Source of the DNA: Natrinema mahii
Lineage (GTDB): Archaea; Halobacteriota; Halobacteria; Halobacteriales; Natrialbaceae
Assembly: GCA_000690595.2 (NCBI GenBank)
Contig: JHUT02000007.1
Location: forward strand, 157,295 to 221,294
Direction of reading: 5' to 3'
Length of the DNA stretch: 64,000 nucleotides
Position 1 is the first letter of the stretch; every line of letters starts with the position of its first letter. Under the pieces are notes generated by a model that was not told the DNA's origin, did not search any database, and was given only the letters and a program-made list of their open reading frames with translations. This document shows, one piece after another, positions 52,437 to 61,128 of this stretch. A program made the translations under genes and the position numbers.

Positions 52437-53138
52437 ATGTGCGGTCGCTACACGCTCACCGTCGATGGGGACGACCTCGAGGCGCGGTTCGACGCCCGAC
52501 TGTCCGACTCCGGGTTCGACCCGCGGTACAACATGGCACCGGGACAGGAACTCCCGGTGATCACGAACGAAGAGCCCGAGGCCGTTCGACGCCTCGAGTG
52601 GGGGCTGGTGCCGTCGTGGGCCGACGACGACGGCGGCGGCCTGATCAACGCGCGGGCCGAGTCCGTCGACGAGAAGCCGAGTTTTCGTGAGGCCTACGAG
52701 CGGCGGCGGTGTCTCGTCCCCGCGGACGGGTTCTACGAATGGGTCGAGACCGAAGACGGAAAACGCCCGTATCGAGTCGCCTTCGAGGACGACCGGGTGT
52801 TCGCGATGGCGGGGCTGTGGGAGCGCTGGGAGCCGGAGGCGACCCAGACCGGGCTCGACAGTTTCGGCGGTGGCCTCGAGGGCAAAACCGAGACCGGCCC
52901 CCTCGAGACGTTTACGATCGTCACGACCGAGCCCAACGACCTCGTCGCGGACCTCCATCACCGGATGGCGGTGATCCTCGACCCTGACGACGAGCAGCGG
53001 TGGCTGTCGGGCGAAGCGGGTCGGGACCTGCTCGAGCCCCGGTCGGCCGACGGGATGACGGCGTATCCGGTCTCGACGGCGGTCAACGACCCGGCGACGG
53101 ACGAGCCGTCGCTGGTCGAACCGGTCGAGACGGTCTGA
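52437..53138 (+). CDS. SOS response-associated peptidase-like (SRAP/HMCES-YedK) protein
   Basis: 233 aa from the ATG at 52437. Cys2 at the start (MCGRYTL) is the abasic-site crosslinking residue, followed by NMAPGQELPVI, RLEWGLVPSW, INARAESVDEKPSFREAYERRRCLVPADGFYEW (outlined by INARAE and CLVPADGFYEW) and DLHHRMAVIL with the active His. These proteins form covalent complexes with abasic sites in single-stranded DNA. The longer upstream ORF has no family similarity. Confidence 0.94.
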   Translation: MCGRYTLTVDGDDLEARFDARLSDSGFDPRYNMAPGQELPVITNEEPEAVRRLEWGLVPSWADDDGGGLINARAESVDEKPSFREAYERRRCLVPADGFYEWVETEDGKRPYRVAFEDDRVFAMAGLWERWEPEATQTGLDSFGGGLEGKTETGPLETFTIVTTEPNDLVADLHHRMAVILDPDDEQRWLSGEAGRDLLEPRSADGMTAYPVSTAVNDPATDEPSLVEPVETV

Positions 53139-53189
53139 CGGCGGCCGTCCCACGGCCGCGCGATCGTCCCGTTCCAACGAATATATGTT

Positions 53190-53203
53190 TTAGGCTTGCC
53201 TAA
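53190..53203. promoter_or_regulatory. DtxR/SirR-type iron-repressor operator 1
   Basis: TTAGGCTTGCCTAA, a 14-bp perfect palindrome. It lies between a TATA-like AATATATG (53180-53187) and the ATG at 53213, so a bound repressor would cover the transcription start of the dehydrogenase operon. It matches the TTAGGC...GCCTAA shape of DtxR/SirR/Idr boxes. Confidence 0.75.
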
Positions 53204-53212
53204 TCCTTCCCC

Positions 53213-53731
53213 ATGGAACTGACGAGGCGAGACGCGGTCGCCGCGCTGTCGGCACTCGGCCTCGGGGGGACGCTGGCGGGCTGTGTCGCCCCGCCCGGCT
53301 CGGAGCCGGTCGACGTCGAGGGGCTCCGCGAAACGCTGGTCGCGGCCGCCGAGGTCGTCTACCCGAGCGAGGTGTCCGGGATCGAACCGTTCGTCGCGGC
53401 CTTCTTCGAGGGACGGCTCGCGGACCGGGATCACGTCGCGGGGCTCGAGGCGGCGGTCGCGGAACTGGACGGGAACGCGGGGGTGTGGTTCGACGAGGAG
53501 TTCGCGGCGCTGTCGGTCGCCGACCGCGAGCAGGTCCTGCGGAACGTGGGGGCCGACGAGGCCGACGAGGACCCGTCGGGGACGGCGAGCGAACGGGTCC
53601 GGTACTACGTCGTCAACGACCTCCTGCTGGCGCTGTACGCCTCGCCGACCGGCGGCGAACTGGTCGGCCTCGAGAACCCGCAGGGCCACGCGGGCGGGAT
53701 CGGGAGCTACCAGCGGGGGCCGAACGCGTGA
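53213..53731 (+). CDS. Tat-exported gluconate 2-dehydrogenase subunit 3-like (gamma) protein
   Basis: 172 aa. Twin-arginine TRRDAVAALSALGLGG and lipobox LAGC (Cys24) predict export of a folded protein and lipid anchoring. The domain (YPSEVSGIEPFVAAFFEGRL, then RVRYYVVNDLLLALYASPTGGELVGLENPQGH, outlined by YYVVNDLL and ENPQG) matches the small subunit of membrane-bound sugar dehydrogenases. In such complexes this subunit carries the signal and takes the flavoprotein along. The next gene overlaps it by 4 bases. An iron-repressor-type box is in its promoter. Confidence 0.88.
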   Translation: MELTRRDAVAALSALGLGGTLAGCVAPPGSEPVDVEGLRETLVAAAEVVYPSEVSGIEPFVAAFFEGRLADRDHVAGLEAAVAELDGNAGVWFDEEFAALSVADREQVLRNVGADEADEDPSGTASERVRYYVVNDLLLALYASPTGGELVGLENPQGHAGGIGSYQRGPNA

Positions 53732-55371
53732 GCTGGGAGCGGCCGCCGGCCGGGTCGGCGGCACCAGCCGCTGATACGGACGCCGATCGAACACCAGTCC
53801 CCGACGCCGACGTCTGTGTCATCGGCGCTGGCCCCGCAGGCGGGATCGTCGCGGACCGCCTCGCGGCGGCCGGCCGCGAGGTCGTGCTCCTCGAGGCCGG
53901 GCCGCGGTTCGATCCCGACGATCGGCTCGCCCGTCAAGAGCGCGCGATCCGGCCCGCCTACGACCGCCCGGACGTCTGGGACGCCGATCCGGAGCGGGAT
54001 GCCTACGAATCCTCCGGGGAGCGGTTCTACCCGCTGAACCACGCTCGCGCTCGCGGGATCGGCGGCTCGACGCTACACTGGCAGGGGATGGTGATGCGGC
54101 TCCACGAGGACGACTTCGCCTCCGAAAGCGTCCGCGGCGTCGGCGCCGACTGGCCGATCGACTACGACGACCTGCGGCCCTACTACGCCGCGGCCGAGCG
54201 GGAACTGGGCGTCGCCGGCGCGGCCGACAACCCCTTCGCCCCGCCCCGGGAGCAACCCCATCCGATGCCGGCCTTCCCGCCCTCTTATAGCGACTCGCTG
54301 TTCGCCGCGGCCTGCGACGAACTCGAGATCGCGATGCACTCGGTGCCCAACGCGCGCAACTCGGAAGCGTACGACGACCGCAGCGCCTGCGTCGGCTACG
54401 GCACCTGCCAGCCGGTCTGTCCCTCGGGCGCGAAGTACGATGCGACCGTCCACGTCGAGCGCGCCGAGCGGCGGGGCACGACCGTGATCGACCGGGCGCC
54501 GGTCCAGCGCCTCGTTCACGGCCCCGACGCGATCGAGGCGGCCGTCTACGCGACGCCGGACGGCCAGCGCCACCGCCAGTCGGCCGACGCCTTCGTCATC
54601 GCCTGCGGCGGCGTCGAGACGCCCCGCCTGCTCTTGCTCTCGGAATCGAGTCACTACCCCGACGGGCTGGCCAACTCGAGCGGGCTCGTCGGGCGGTACT
54701 TCATGGATCACCTCTTCGCGGGCACCGGCGGCGTCCTCGACGAACCCACCCGGCAGAACCACGTCGGCTTCCTCACCAGCGAGTCCCACCAGTTCTACGA
54801 CGAGGCCGACGCCGAGCAGGCCCCCTTCAAACTCGAGTTCTTCAATTACGACGGTCCATCGCCGGTGGGGATGGCCCTTTCGAGCGACGGCGCGGACTGG
54901 GGCGACGACTTGCTCGCGGAACTCCGCTCGGCGTATGGCACCCACATCGGGATGGGCGGGCTCGTCGAGCAACTCCCCCGTGAGGACAGCTACGTCGGGC
55001 TCGACCACTCGACGACCGACGATCACGGCAATCCCGTTCCCGATATCCACTGGACCGTCGGCGACCGCGCGCTCGAGACGATCGAGCGCGTCAACGAGAT
55101 TCAGGAGGAGATCCTCGCCGAACTCGGTACGGAGATCACCTGGCAGGTCGGCCCCGAGGGGACCGGGCCGGCCTACCATCACATGGGGACGACCCGGATG
55201 GGGTCGGACCCGGCCGAGAGCGTCGTCGGACCCGATCTGCGGACCCACGACCTCGAGAACTGCTGGATCGCCTCGAGCAGCGTCTTTCCGACCGGCGGGG
55301 CGATGAACCCGACGCTGACGATCGCGGCGCTGGCGCTGAAGGCCGCGGACCACGTCCTTGAGGTCGCATAA
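53728..55371 (+). CDS. GMC-family FAD sugar/alcohol dehydrogenase with CX5CX3C cluster motif
   Basis: 547 aa, GTG start overlapping the upstream stop. FAD-binding GAGPAGG (33-39), GIGGSTLHWQGM, and the C-terminal HHMGTTRMG (His484/His485) of the GMC family. Three cysteines, Cys221, Cys227 and Cys231 (CVGYGTCQPVC), fit the CX5CX3C motif that binds a [3Fe-4S] cluster in FAD-glucose dehydrogenases. No signal peptide, so it is probably exported with the Tat-tagged gamma subunit. Substrate: a sugar, aldose or polyol; the electron acceptor (halocyanin or a cytochrome) is not in the window. Confidence 0.92.
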   Translation: MSWERPPAGSAAPAADTDADRTPVPDADVCVIGAGPAGGIVADRLAAAGREVVLLEAGPRFDPDDRLARQERAIRPAYDRPDVWDADPERDAYESSGERFYPLNHARARGIGGSTLHWQGMVMRLHEDDFASESVRGVGADWPIDYDDLRPYYAAAERELGVAGAADNPFAPPREQPHPMPAFPPSYSDSLFAAACDELEIAMHSVPNARNSEAYDDRSACVGYGTCQPVCPSGAKYDATVHVERAERRGTTVIDRAPVQRLVHGPDAIEAAVYATPDGQRHRQSADAFVIACGGVETPRLLLLSESSHYPDGLANSSGLVGRYFMDHLFAGTGGVLDEPTRQNHVGFLTSESHQFYDEADAEQAPFKLEFFNYDGPSPVGMALSSDGADWGDDLLAELRSAYGTHIGMGGLVEQLPREDSYVGLDHSTTDDHGNPVPDIHWTVGDRALETIERVNEIQEEILAELGTEITWQVGPEGTGPAYHHMGTTRMGSDPAESVVGPDLRTHDLENCWIASSSVFPTGGAMNPTLTIAALALKAADHVLEVA

Positions 55372-55454
55372 CGACGGCGAACGCGACCCGGACCGGGGCG
55401 TCCGAACGCGGTCCACACCACAGCTTCTTTTGAGCGGCATCCGATGGAGGTGCT

Positions 55455-55625
55455 ATGAATCGGGTACGGCTCGCGGGGTTCGGGGTGGCCGCCCTCGGCG
55501 TCGTCGGCTACGTCGTCGGGATTTCCGTCGCGTACGCCGGGCGCGCGTTTTCCTTGACGGCGGTGATGGTGGGTATTACGCTCGTCGCGATCGCACGGGC
55601 CTCGGAGACCGGGGGCGAGACATGA
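55455..55625 (+). CDS. Small membrane protein coupled to corA
   Basis: 56 aa, ATG to TGA. Two hydrophobic segments (LAGFGVAALGVVGYVVGISVAYA and AFSLTAVMVGITLVAIA) separated by a short basic turn. The TGA overlaps the corA ATG (ATGA), so it is translationally coupled to corA. Function unknown; possibly a partner of the transporter. Confidence 0.65.
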   Translation: MNRVRLAGFGVAALGVVGYVVGISVAYAGRAFSLTAVMVGITLVAIARASETGGET

Positions 55626-56608
55626 CCCTCCGCGCCATGGTCTACACCGACGACGGCATACAGCGGTACGACGATCCGGCGGCCGCGATCGCCGCGCCGG
55701 GAGACACGTGGGTTCACGCCGCGGATATCGAGCCGAACGAGCTGCAGGCGCTCGAGGATCGGCTCGGAATCCATCCGCTGGCCGTCGACGACGTGACCGA
55801 CGACCAGACGCGGCCGAAGACCGCCGAGTACGAAACGCACACGTTCGTTCTCCTCAAGACCGTCAGTCTCAGTCAGCGCGACGAGGTCGCGTTCCAGAAA
55901 GAGATTCAGACCCACACCGTCGGCTTCTTTATCGGCGAGGGGTGGCTCGTGACGATGTCGACGACCGACATCGACGTCGTCGACCAGTCGGCCCCGCAGT
56001 GGGCGAGAAACGAACGCCGGGTCGCGGACCGGGGCACGGACTTCCTCGCGTATCGGCTCATGGACGCGATCGTCGACGACTACTTCCACGTCCTCGACGA
56101 GATCGAAGACGACATCGAAGCGGTCGAGGAGCGCGTTCTCGACGAGCCGGAGCCGCGGATACTCGAGGACCTGAACGACGTCCGCCGGGACTTGCTGGCC
56201 TTCCGGAAAGTCGCCTGGCCGGCCAGAGAGGCGATCTCGTCGCTCTCGCGCGGCGACATTCCCGAGGTCGCCGACGAGAACGAGAAGTACTTCCGCGACG
56301 TCTACGACCACCTCGTCCAGGTCGTCGATCTCATCGAGACCTACCGCGATCTCACCGGCGGTTCGCGGGACATCTATCTCAACGCCGTCTCCCAATCCAC
56401 CAACGACGTGATGAAGACGCTGACGGTCGTCGCGACCATCTTCATCCCCCTGACGTTCGTCGCCGGGATCTACGGGATGAACTTCGCCGAAACGCCGCTT
56501 GCCATGCCCGAACTCTACTGGACGTACGGCTATCCCGCGATCATGCTCGGAATGGGGCTGGTGGCCGGACTGATGCTCGTCTACTTCCGTCGCCAGGATT
56601 GGGTCTGA
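55622..56608 (+). CDS. corA: CorA-type divalent-cation (Mg/Co) channel
   Basis: 328 aa. An acidic cytosolic domain with long helices (HVLDEIEDDIEAVEERVLDEP) leads to two C-terminal hydrophobic helices. The selectivity motif GMN is at 285-287 (GIYGMNF). TLTVVATIFIPLTFVAGIYGMNF is the first membrane segment. Expected to be a pentamer importing Mg2+ or exporting/importing Co2+/Ni2+. It lies between two iron-regulated promoters but has no such box of its own. Confidence 0.95.
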   Translation: MTLRAMVYTDDGIQRYDDPAAAIAAPGDTWVHAADIEPNELQALEDRLGIHPLAVDDVTDDQTRPKTAEYETHTFVLLKTVSLSQRDEVAFQKEIQTHTVGFFIGEGWLVTMSTTDIDVVDQSAPQWARNERRVADRGTDFLAYRLMDAIVDDYFHVLDEIEDDIEAVEERVLDEPEPRILEDLNDVRRDLLAFRKVAWPAREAISSLSRGDIPEVADENEKYFRDVYDHLVQVVDLIETYRDLTGGSRDIYLNAVSQSTNDVMKTLTVVATIFIPLTFVAGIYGMNFAETPLAMPELYWTYGYPAIMLGMGLVAGLMLVYFRRQDWV

Positions 56609-56639
56609 TCACGGGGGTCGCGACCGGCGCCGGAGCTGT

Positions 56640-56655
56640 TTTAGGCAAACCTAAA
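56640..56655. promoter_or_regulatory. DtxR/SirR-type iron-repressor operator 2
   Basis: TTTAGGCAAACCTAAA, a palindrome (TTTAGG/CCTAAA) around four central bases. It ends one base before the AT-rich AAATAAATA TATA-like run (56657-56665), which is 27 bases before the ATG at 56688. The repressor would overlap the BRE/TATA region of the GT2 gene. Confidence 0.72.
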
Positions 56656-56687
56656 CAAATAAATACGGCGCGCAGAGAGTACCGGCA

Positions 56688-57434
56688 ATGAGTAGTGAGG
56701 CCCAGCCCGCGACGACCGACGGTTCGGACGAGGAGTTCACCTTCGAGGACGTCAGCGTCGTCATGGGAACGTACAACGAGGAGGAAGCGATCGGCAAAGT
56801 ACTGACCGACATCGACGAGATCACCGACGGGAAAGCCGAGGTCGTCTGCGTCGACGGCTCGTCGGACCGAACCCCCGAAATCGCCCGCGACCACGGCGCA
56901 ACGGTCATCGAACAGGAGCCACAGGGGTACGGCGTCGCCGTGCGCGCAGCGATCCTCGAGCCCGACCGACCGATCGTCGTCACGACCGACTGCGACGACA
57001 CCTATCCGATGGAGCAGCTCCCGGAGTTCCTCGCGCTGATCAACGACGGCTACGACGTCGTCAGCGGCGACCGGCTCTATCACGGCGCGGACGCGATGCC
57101 GGCGCTCAACCGCCTCGGCAACCACGCCTTCGCCGCGGTCGCGAGCCTCCTCATGGGCACCCGCGTCCACGACACCACGACCGGGATGCGGGCCTACCGG
57201 CGCGACGTCGTCGAGGACATCGAGTGGACGGAAAACACCGGCCTCTCGGCGGAACTCCTGATCCGACCGCTCATGCGCGGCTACGACGTCCGCGAACACC
57301 CGATCGAGTACCGCGAGCGCGCCGGCCAGACCAAGCTCGACCCGTTCAAGGGCGGGGCCGAGATCGCCCGCTCGATCGTCAAAGTCCCGTTCGAGGAGCG
57401 GCTGCGAGAACTCCCGCACCGGCCGACGCAGTAG
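56688..57434 (+). CDS. Family-2 glycosyltransferase (dolichyl-phosphate mannose synthase-like)
   Basis: 248 aa. GT-A fold: VSVVMGTYNEEEAIGKVLTDI, VVCVDGSSDRT, TTDCDDTYPMEQLPEFL with the metal-binding TDCDD at 100-104, then SGDRLY and TGMRAYRR. Such enzymes transfer a sugar to a polyprenyl phosphate. The C-terminus is soluble, without the transmembrane helices of some DPM proteins. Its promoter has the iron-repressor-type palindrome. It is convergent with the GT-C gene (18 bases between stops). Confidence 0.92.
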   Translation: MSSEAQPATTDGSDEEFTFEDVSVVMGTYNEEEAIGKVLTDIDEITDGKAEVVCVDGSSDRTPEIARDHGATVIEQEPQGYGVAVRAAILEPDRPIVVTTDCDDTYPMEQLPEFLALINDGYDVVSGDRLYHGADAMPALNRLGNHAFAAVASLLMGTRVHDTTTGMRAYRRDVVEDIEWTENTGLSAELLIRPLMRGYDVREHPIEYRERAGQTKLDPFKGGAEIARSIVKVPFEERLRELPHRPTQ

Positions 57435-57452
57435 TCGGCGCGGCATCGTTTC

Positions 57453-59474
57453 TTACTCCAATCCGTCCCGCTCGGGCGTCGTGAGGTCTGTTCTGACGAA
57501 CGTCCCGTCGGGCGCGCTCTCGGGGAGATACGCCGCCTCGCCGCCACAGTCGCGGATCCCGCTACATCGCTCGACTCGAGGCGTCAGCGCTTCTACCGTC
57601 CCGTCGTCGGCCCGCACCGGCAACTCGAGCCGGTAACTGAAGCTGTTGCCGGGGCCCCGATCGACGAACACGGTCAGCGTGACGTCGTCCCGCTCGTCGG
57701 CGGCGAGCGAGTCGGTGGCGTTCCACGCCGCGCCGCGCAACTGCACCTCGCCGTCGGTGACGACCACCCGGGTCGCCAGCGGACTCGAGACGTCGTCGGC
57801 GACGTAGGTGGCGCTCTCCTCGTCGGTCGTGATCGTCGCGCTGACGCTGCCGGCCGTTTCCGGGACGCCGACGGTCGCGTTCAGGGCGACCGTCTCGCCG
57901 GCGACCCGGTCGACCCGCTGGAGCCGGGCTCCCTGTGGCGAGCCGGCCTGCGGGGCCCAGGTCCCCCGATACGCGAAGCGGTACAGCGAGCGGTCGGGGT
58001 ACGCGTCGGCCACGTCGAACGGCCGCTCGTCGAGGGCGTAGACGCGCTCCCCGTCGAACCCGGGGTCGTTTCGAAGCGCTTGGAACGGGTGCGCGAGCCA
58101 GTCGCCGTACGGCGTCGGCAGGTAGACGACCGCCGGCTCCTCGATCGCCCCGTCCTCGAGCGGGTCGTAGACCCGATCGTAGGTCTCGGTGACGGCCTCG
58201 TTTCGCTCGAGTTTTCCCTCGAGGGTCGTCGCGGTGACGCCGCCGACCGCGAGCGCGCACACGAGGACCGCTGCGACGACGGCCGCGCGAGCCCCCTGCG
58301 GTGACAGAGAGCGATCGGCCCGTCGGCGAACGACGTCGAACAACGCCAGCGCGCCGACGGCGGCGAAGGCCGCGACCGGGAGCAGGAGATCGAAGTGATA
58401 GTAGGGGCCGTGGGTGGCGATCAGGCCGGTGCCGGCGCGGTCGATGTCGCCGAGGATGTTGAAGTTGCCCCAGAAGTAGACGTTGCCGACGGAGATGGTG
58501 AGCAACTGGCCGGCGAGGATCGCCTCGCGTGGCGAGCGGTCTCGGCGGACGGCCACTCCGACTCCGGCCGCGGCCAGCCCCGCGCCCAGCAGTCCGCCGA
58601 CGAGCCACTCCGTGAAAAAGGACCGCAGTACCAGCGCGTTCGACCGCAGCGCCAGCCCGACGGTGTACTCGATCTCGTGTTCGAGGATGCGCCGCCGACC
58701 GAACCCCAGCCCGTCGAGCGGGGCGAACGCCTCGTAGGGGAACACCAGCGGCGAGCCGGTCACGACGGCGTTGTAGGCCAGCGCGAGCCCGACGCCGACC
58801 AGCCCGAACGCCGCCGTCGCGGCCTGTCGGGGAAGCGCCGCCCGGTGGTCCCGCCACAGCGTCCAGCAGGCGTGGGCGATGAACGGGGCGGCGAACAGGA
58901 CCGCCGTGTACGGCCGCGCGAAAAAGGCCAGCCCGATCGCCGCGCCGGCCGCGCCCGCGAACCGCAACTCCCCCGTCCGATCGGCCCGGAGGTAGGCGTA
59001 GGCGAAGGCCAGATTGAGCATCGCCGTCGGCGCGTACGGCAGGAACAGCGCCGTATCGATCAGGAACAGCGGCGAACACAACACCGCGACGGCGGCCACG
59101 AGACCGGTCCGCCGGTCGAAAACCTCGCGCACGACCAGCGCCACGAGCGCGGGGATGGCCGCGCCGATCCCCGCCAGCGCGAGTCGATAGCCGCCCGCGA
59201 GTTCCCCCAGCGCGAAAATCGCCGCGGGGACCGGCGAATACTTCGGGTAGAGCCGCGCGCCGTCCTCGACGAAGAACCAGGGGCGAAAGGCCTCCTCGAC
59301 GGGCGGCCGCACGAACAGTTGGCCCTCGAGCAACATCGACGCCTGCTGGAGGTAGACCCCTTCGTCGTGGTTGAGCGAGTGGTGGGGAAAGGTCCGCGTC
59401 GCGAGCAGCCAGACGGTGACGGCACCGACGAGGGCGACGAGGGCGACCGCGACTCGCCACCGTCGCCGTCTCAT
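57453..59474 (-). CDS. GT-C membrane glycosyltransferase (ArnT/PMT-like)
   Basis: 673 aa. A polytopic N-terminal part (about 12 hydrophobic segments, to about residue 430) with NHDEGVYLQQ (Asp37-Glu38) in the first external loop, the usual catalytic place in GT-C enzymes. The C-terminal 240 residues are a soluble external domain, with many N-x-T/S sites and beta-rich sequence. It probably uses a polyprenyl-phosphate sugar, which the nearby GT2 enzyme could make. It lies 40 bases downstream of the iron-permease gene on the same strand, so it may be its last operon gene. Confidence 0.85.
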   Translation of the reverse strand: MRRRRWRVAVALVALVGAVTVWLLATRTFPHHSLNHDEGVYLQQASMLLEGQLFVRPPVEEAFRPWFFVEDGARLYPKYSPVPAAIFALGELAGGYRLALAGIGAAIPALVALVVREVFDRRTGLVAAVAVLCSPLFLIDTALFLPYAPTAMLNLAFAYAYLRADRTGELRFAGAAGAAIGLAFFARPYTAVLFAAPFIAHACWTLWRDHRAALPRQAATAAFGLVGVGLALAYNAVVTGSPLVFPYEAFAPLDGLGFGRRRILEHEIEYTVGLALRSNALVLRSFFTEWLVGGLLGAGLAAAGVGVAVRRDRSPREAILAGQLLTISVGNVYFWGNFNILGDIDRAGTGLIATHGPYYHFDLLLPVAAFAAVGALALFDVVRRRADRSLSPQGARAAVVAAVLVCALAVGGVTATTLEGKLERNEAVTETYDRVYDPLEDGAIEEPAVVYLPTPYGDWLAHPFQALRNDPGFDGERVYALDERPFDVADAYPDRSLYRFAYRGTWAPQAGSPQGARLQRVDRVAGETVALNATVGVPETAGSVSATITTDEESATYVADDVSSPLATRVVVTDGEVQLRGAAWNATDSLAADERDDVTLTVFVDRGPGNSFSYRLELPVRADDGTVEALTPRVERCSGIRDCGGEAAYLPESAPDGTFVRTDLTTPERDGLE

Positions 59475-59514
59475 CGCTCACCCCACGTTCGTCTCGGTCC
59501 TGTTCTCACGGTCG

Positions 59515-61128
59515 TCACCGTCCTTCCTGTGCGAGCATCACGGCCATCGACAGCCCCGAGATGGCGACCAGCACGAGCGCCGGCACCGCCGCCTGTCCGT
59601 AGAGGCCGGCCTCCTCGACCCGCCAGATGTAGGTCACGAGCGTCTCGAACCCGAGCGGGCGCAACATGAGCGTCGCCGGGAGCTCCTTCATCGTCGTGAG
59701 AAAGACCAGCGCGGCCCCGGCGGCCACGCCCGGCAGGATCAGCGGCAGCGTCACCGACCGGAAGGCGTTCAGCCGCGATCGACCCAGCGTCCGGGCCGCT
59801 TCGACCAGCTTCTGGTCGACCTGCAGCGTCGAGGTCCGGATGGACCCGATCGCCTGGGGCATGAACCGGACGACGTAGGCGAAGACCAGCAGGGGGACGG
59901 TCTTGTAGATCGACGGCAGCACGTCGAGGCTGAAACTGAGCAACGCGATCGCCAGCACGATCCCGGGCGTGGCGTAGCCGACGTAGGGAGCGCGATCGGC
60001 CAGCGCCGCCACCCGCGAGTCGGAGGTCGCCGAGCCGATCGCGATCGGCAGCGCCACCAGCACCGAGACGAGGGCGGCCAGCAGGGCGACGTAGGCCGAG
60101 TTGAACCCGTACTCCCAGTCGAAGGTCAACCGCCCGACCTGATAGCCGGGGCCGCCCGTGTTCAGCCACATCGTGAAGATAGCGATCGGGAGGCCGATCG
60201 CGAGCAGGGCGATCACGGCCGGCAACAGCAGGGCCGGATACCGCCACACTCCGAGCTCGAGATCGGCGCTGCCGCGATCGCCGCCGCTCCCGTAGGCCCC
60301 GGAGTCGTCGGCACCGATGCGGGACTCGATCGCGAGGATGATCGCGGTCACCGTCAGCAACTGCAGGGACAACAACGCGGCGTAGTCCCGGGCGAATGCG
60401 TTGTACCTGGCGTAGATGAACTGCGTGAACACCTCGACGCGCATGATGTTCGGCGTCCCGAAGTCCGCGAGGGCATACAGCGCGACGAGCAGTGCGCCGG
60501 CGGCGATCCCCGGCAGGATCTGTGGCAGGGTGATCCGGCGAAACGCCTCCCAGCGCCCCGAGTTGAGGGTCCGGGCCGCCTCAACGAGCGAGCCGTCCAT
60601 CGAGAGCAGGGAGGCCCGCGTGGTCAGGAACACGTACGGATAGGTGTACAGCGTCAACACGAACGCGGCCCCGGCGAAGCCGTAGACCGACGGGAGGGCG
60701 TCGACCCCGAGCGGCTCGAGGAAGCCGACGAGTTCGCCCTGCGGACCGAACGCCGAGACGAACGCGAACGCGCCGAGATAGCTCGGGACGGCCAGCGGGA
60801 GCGCGATGAGGACGGTCCAGAACCGGGGGAAGGGAATCTCGCCCTGGACCGTCAACACCGCGAGCGGCACGCCGATGAGGACACTCGCACCCGTTACGAT
60901 CGCGACGAGGGCGACGCTCCGGACCAGGACGTCGATCGTCTGCGAATCGACGGCGAGTTCGAACGCTCGAGTCCCGAGCCCGGCGGCGTCGATGACCAGC
61001 CAGAGCAACGGGAGAACGAGAACGGCTGCGATGGCCGCGGCGAGCAGCGTGAGTCCGATTCCGGTCGCACCGCTGTCGTCACCGCCGGCTCGATCGACCG
61101 CGTTCGCAACGCGTTCCCGAACGCTCAT
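59515..61128 (-). CDS. Ferric-iron-type ABC transporter permease, two fused domains
   Basis: 537 aa, about 12 hydrophobic segments. Two ABC-permease EAA loops: EAARTLNSGRWEAFRRITLP (about 183) and EAARTLGRSRLNAFRSVTLP (about 439). The layout is that of FbpB/SfuB iron permeases, which carry both halves in one chain. It overlaps the binding-protein gene by 4 bases. No ATP-binding protein gene lies in the window, so the ATPase must be supplied from elsewhere. Confidence 0.93.
   Translation of the reverse strand: MSVRERVANAVDRAGGDDSGATGIGLTLLAAAIAAVLVLPLLWLVIDAAGLGTRAFELAVDSQTIDVLVRSVALVAIVTGASVLIGVPLAVLTVQGEIPFPRFWTVLIALPLAVPSYLGAFAFVSAFGPQGELVGFLEPLGVDALPSVYGFAGAAFVLTLYTYPYVFLTTRASLLSMDGSLVEAARTLNSGRWEAFRRITLPQILPGIAAGALLVALYALADFGTPNIMRVEVFTQFIYARYNAFARDYAALLSLQLLTVTAIILAIESRIGADDSGAYGSGGDRGSADLELGVWRYPALLLPAVIALLAIGLPIAIFTMWLNTGGPGYQVGRLTFDWEYGFNSAYVALLAALVSVLVALPIAIGSATSDSRVAALADRAPYVGYATPGIVLAIALLSFSLDVLPSIYKTVPLLVFAYVVRFMPQAIGSIRTSTLQVDQKLVEAARTLGRSRLNAFRSVTLPLILPGVAAGAALVFLTTMKELPATLMLRPLGFETLVTYIWRVEEAGLYGQAAVPALVLVAISGLSMAVMLAQEGR

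Noticed and set aside
52317..53177. 286-codon minus-strand frame over the SRAP gene
   Set aside because: Antisense shadow of a well-recognised gene.
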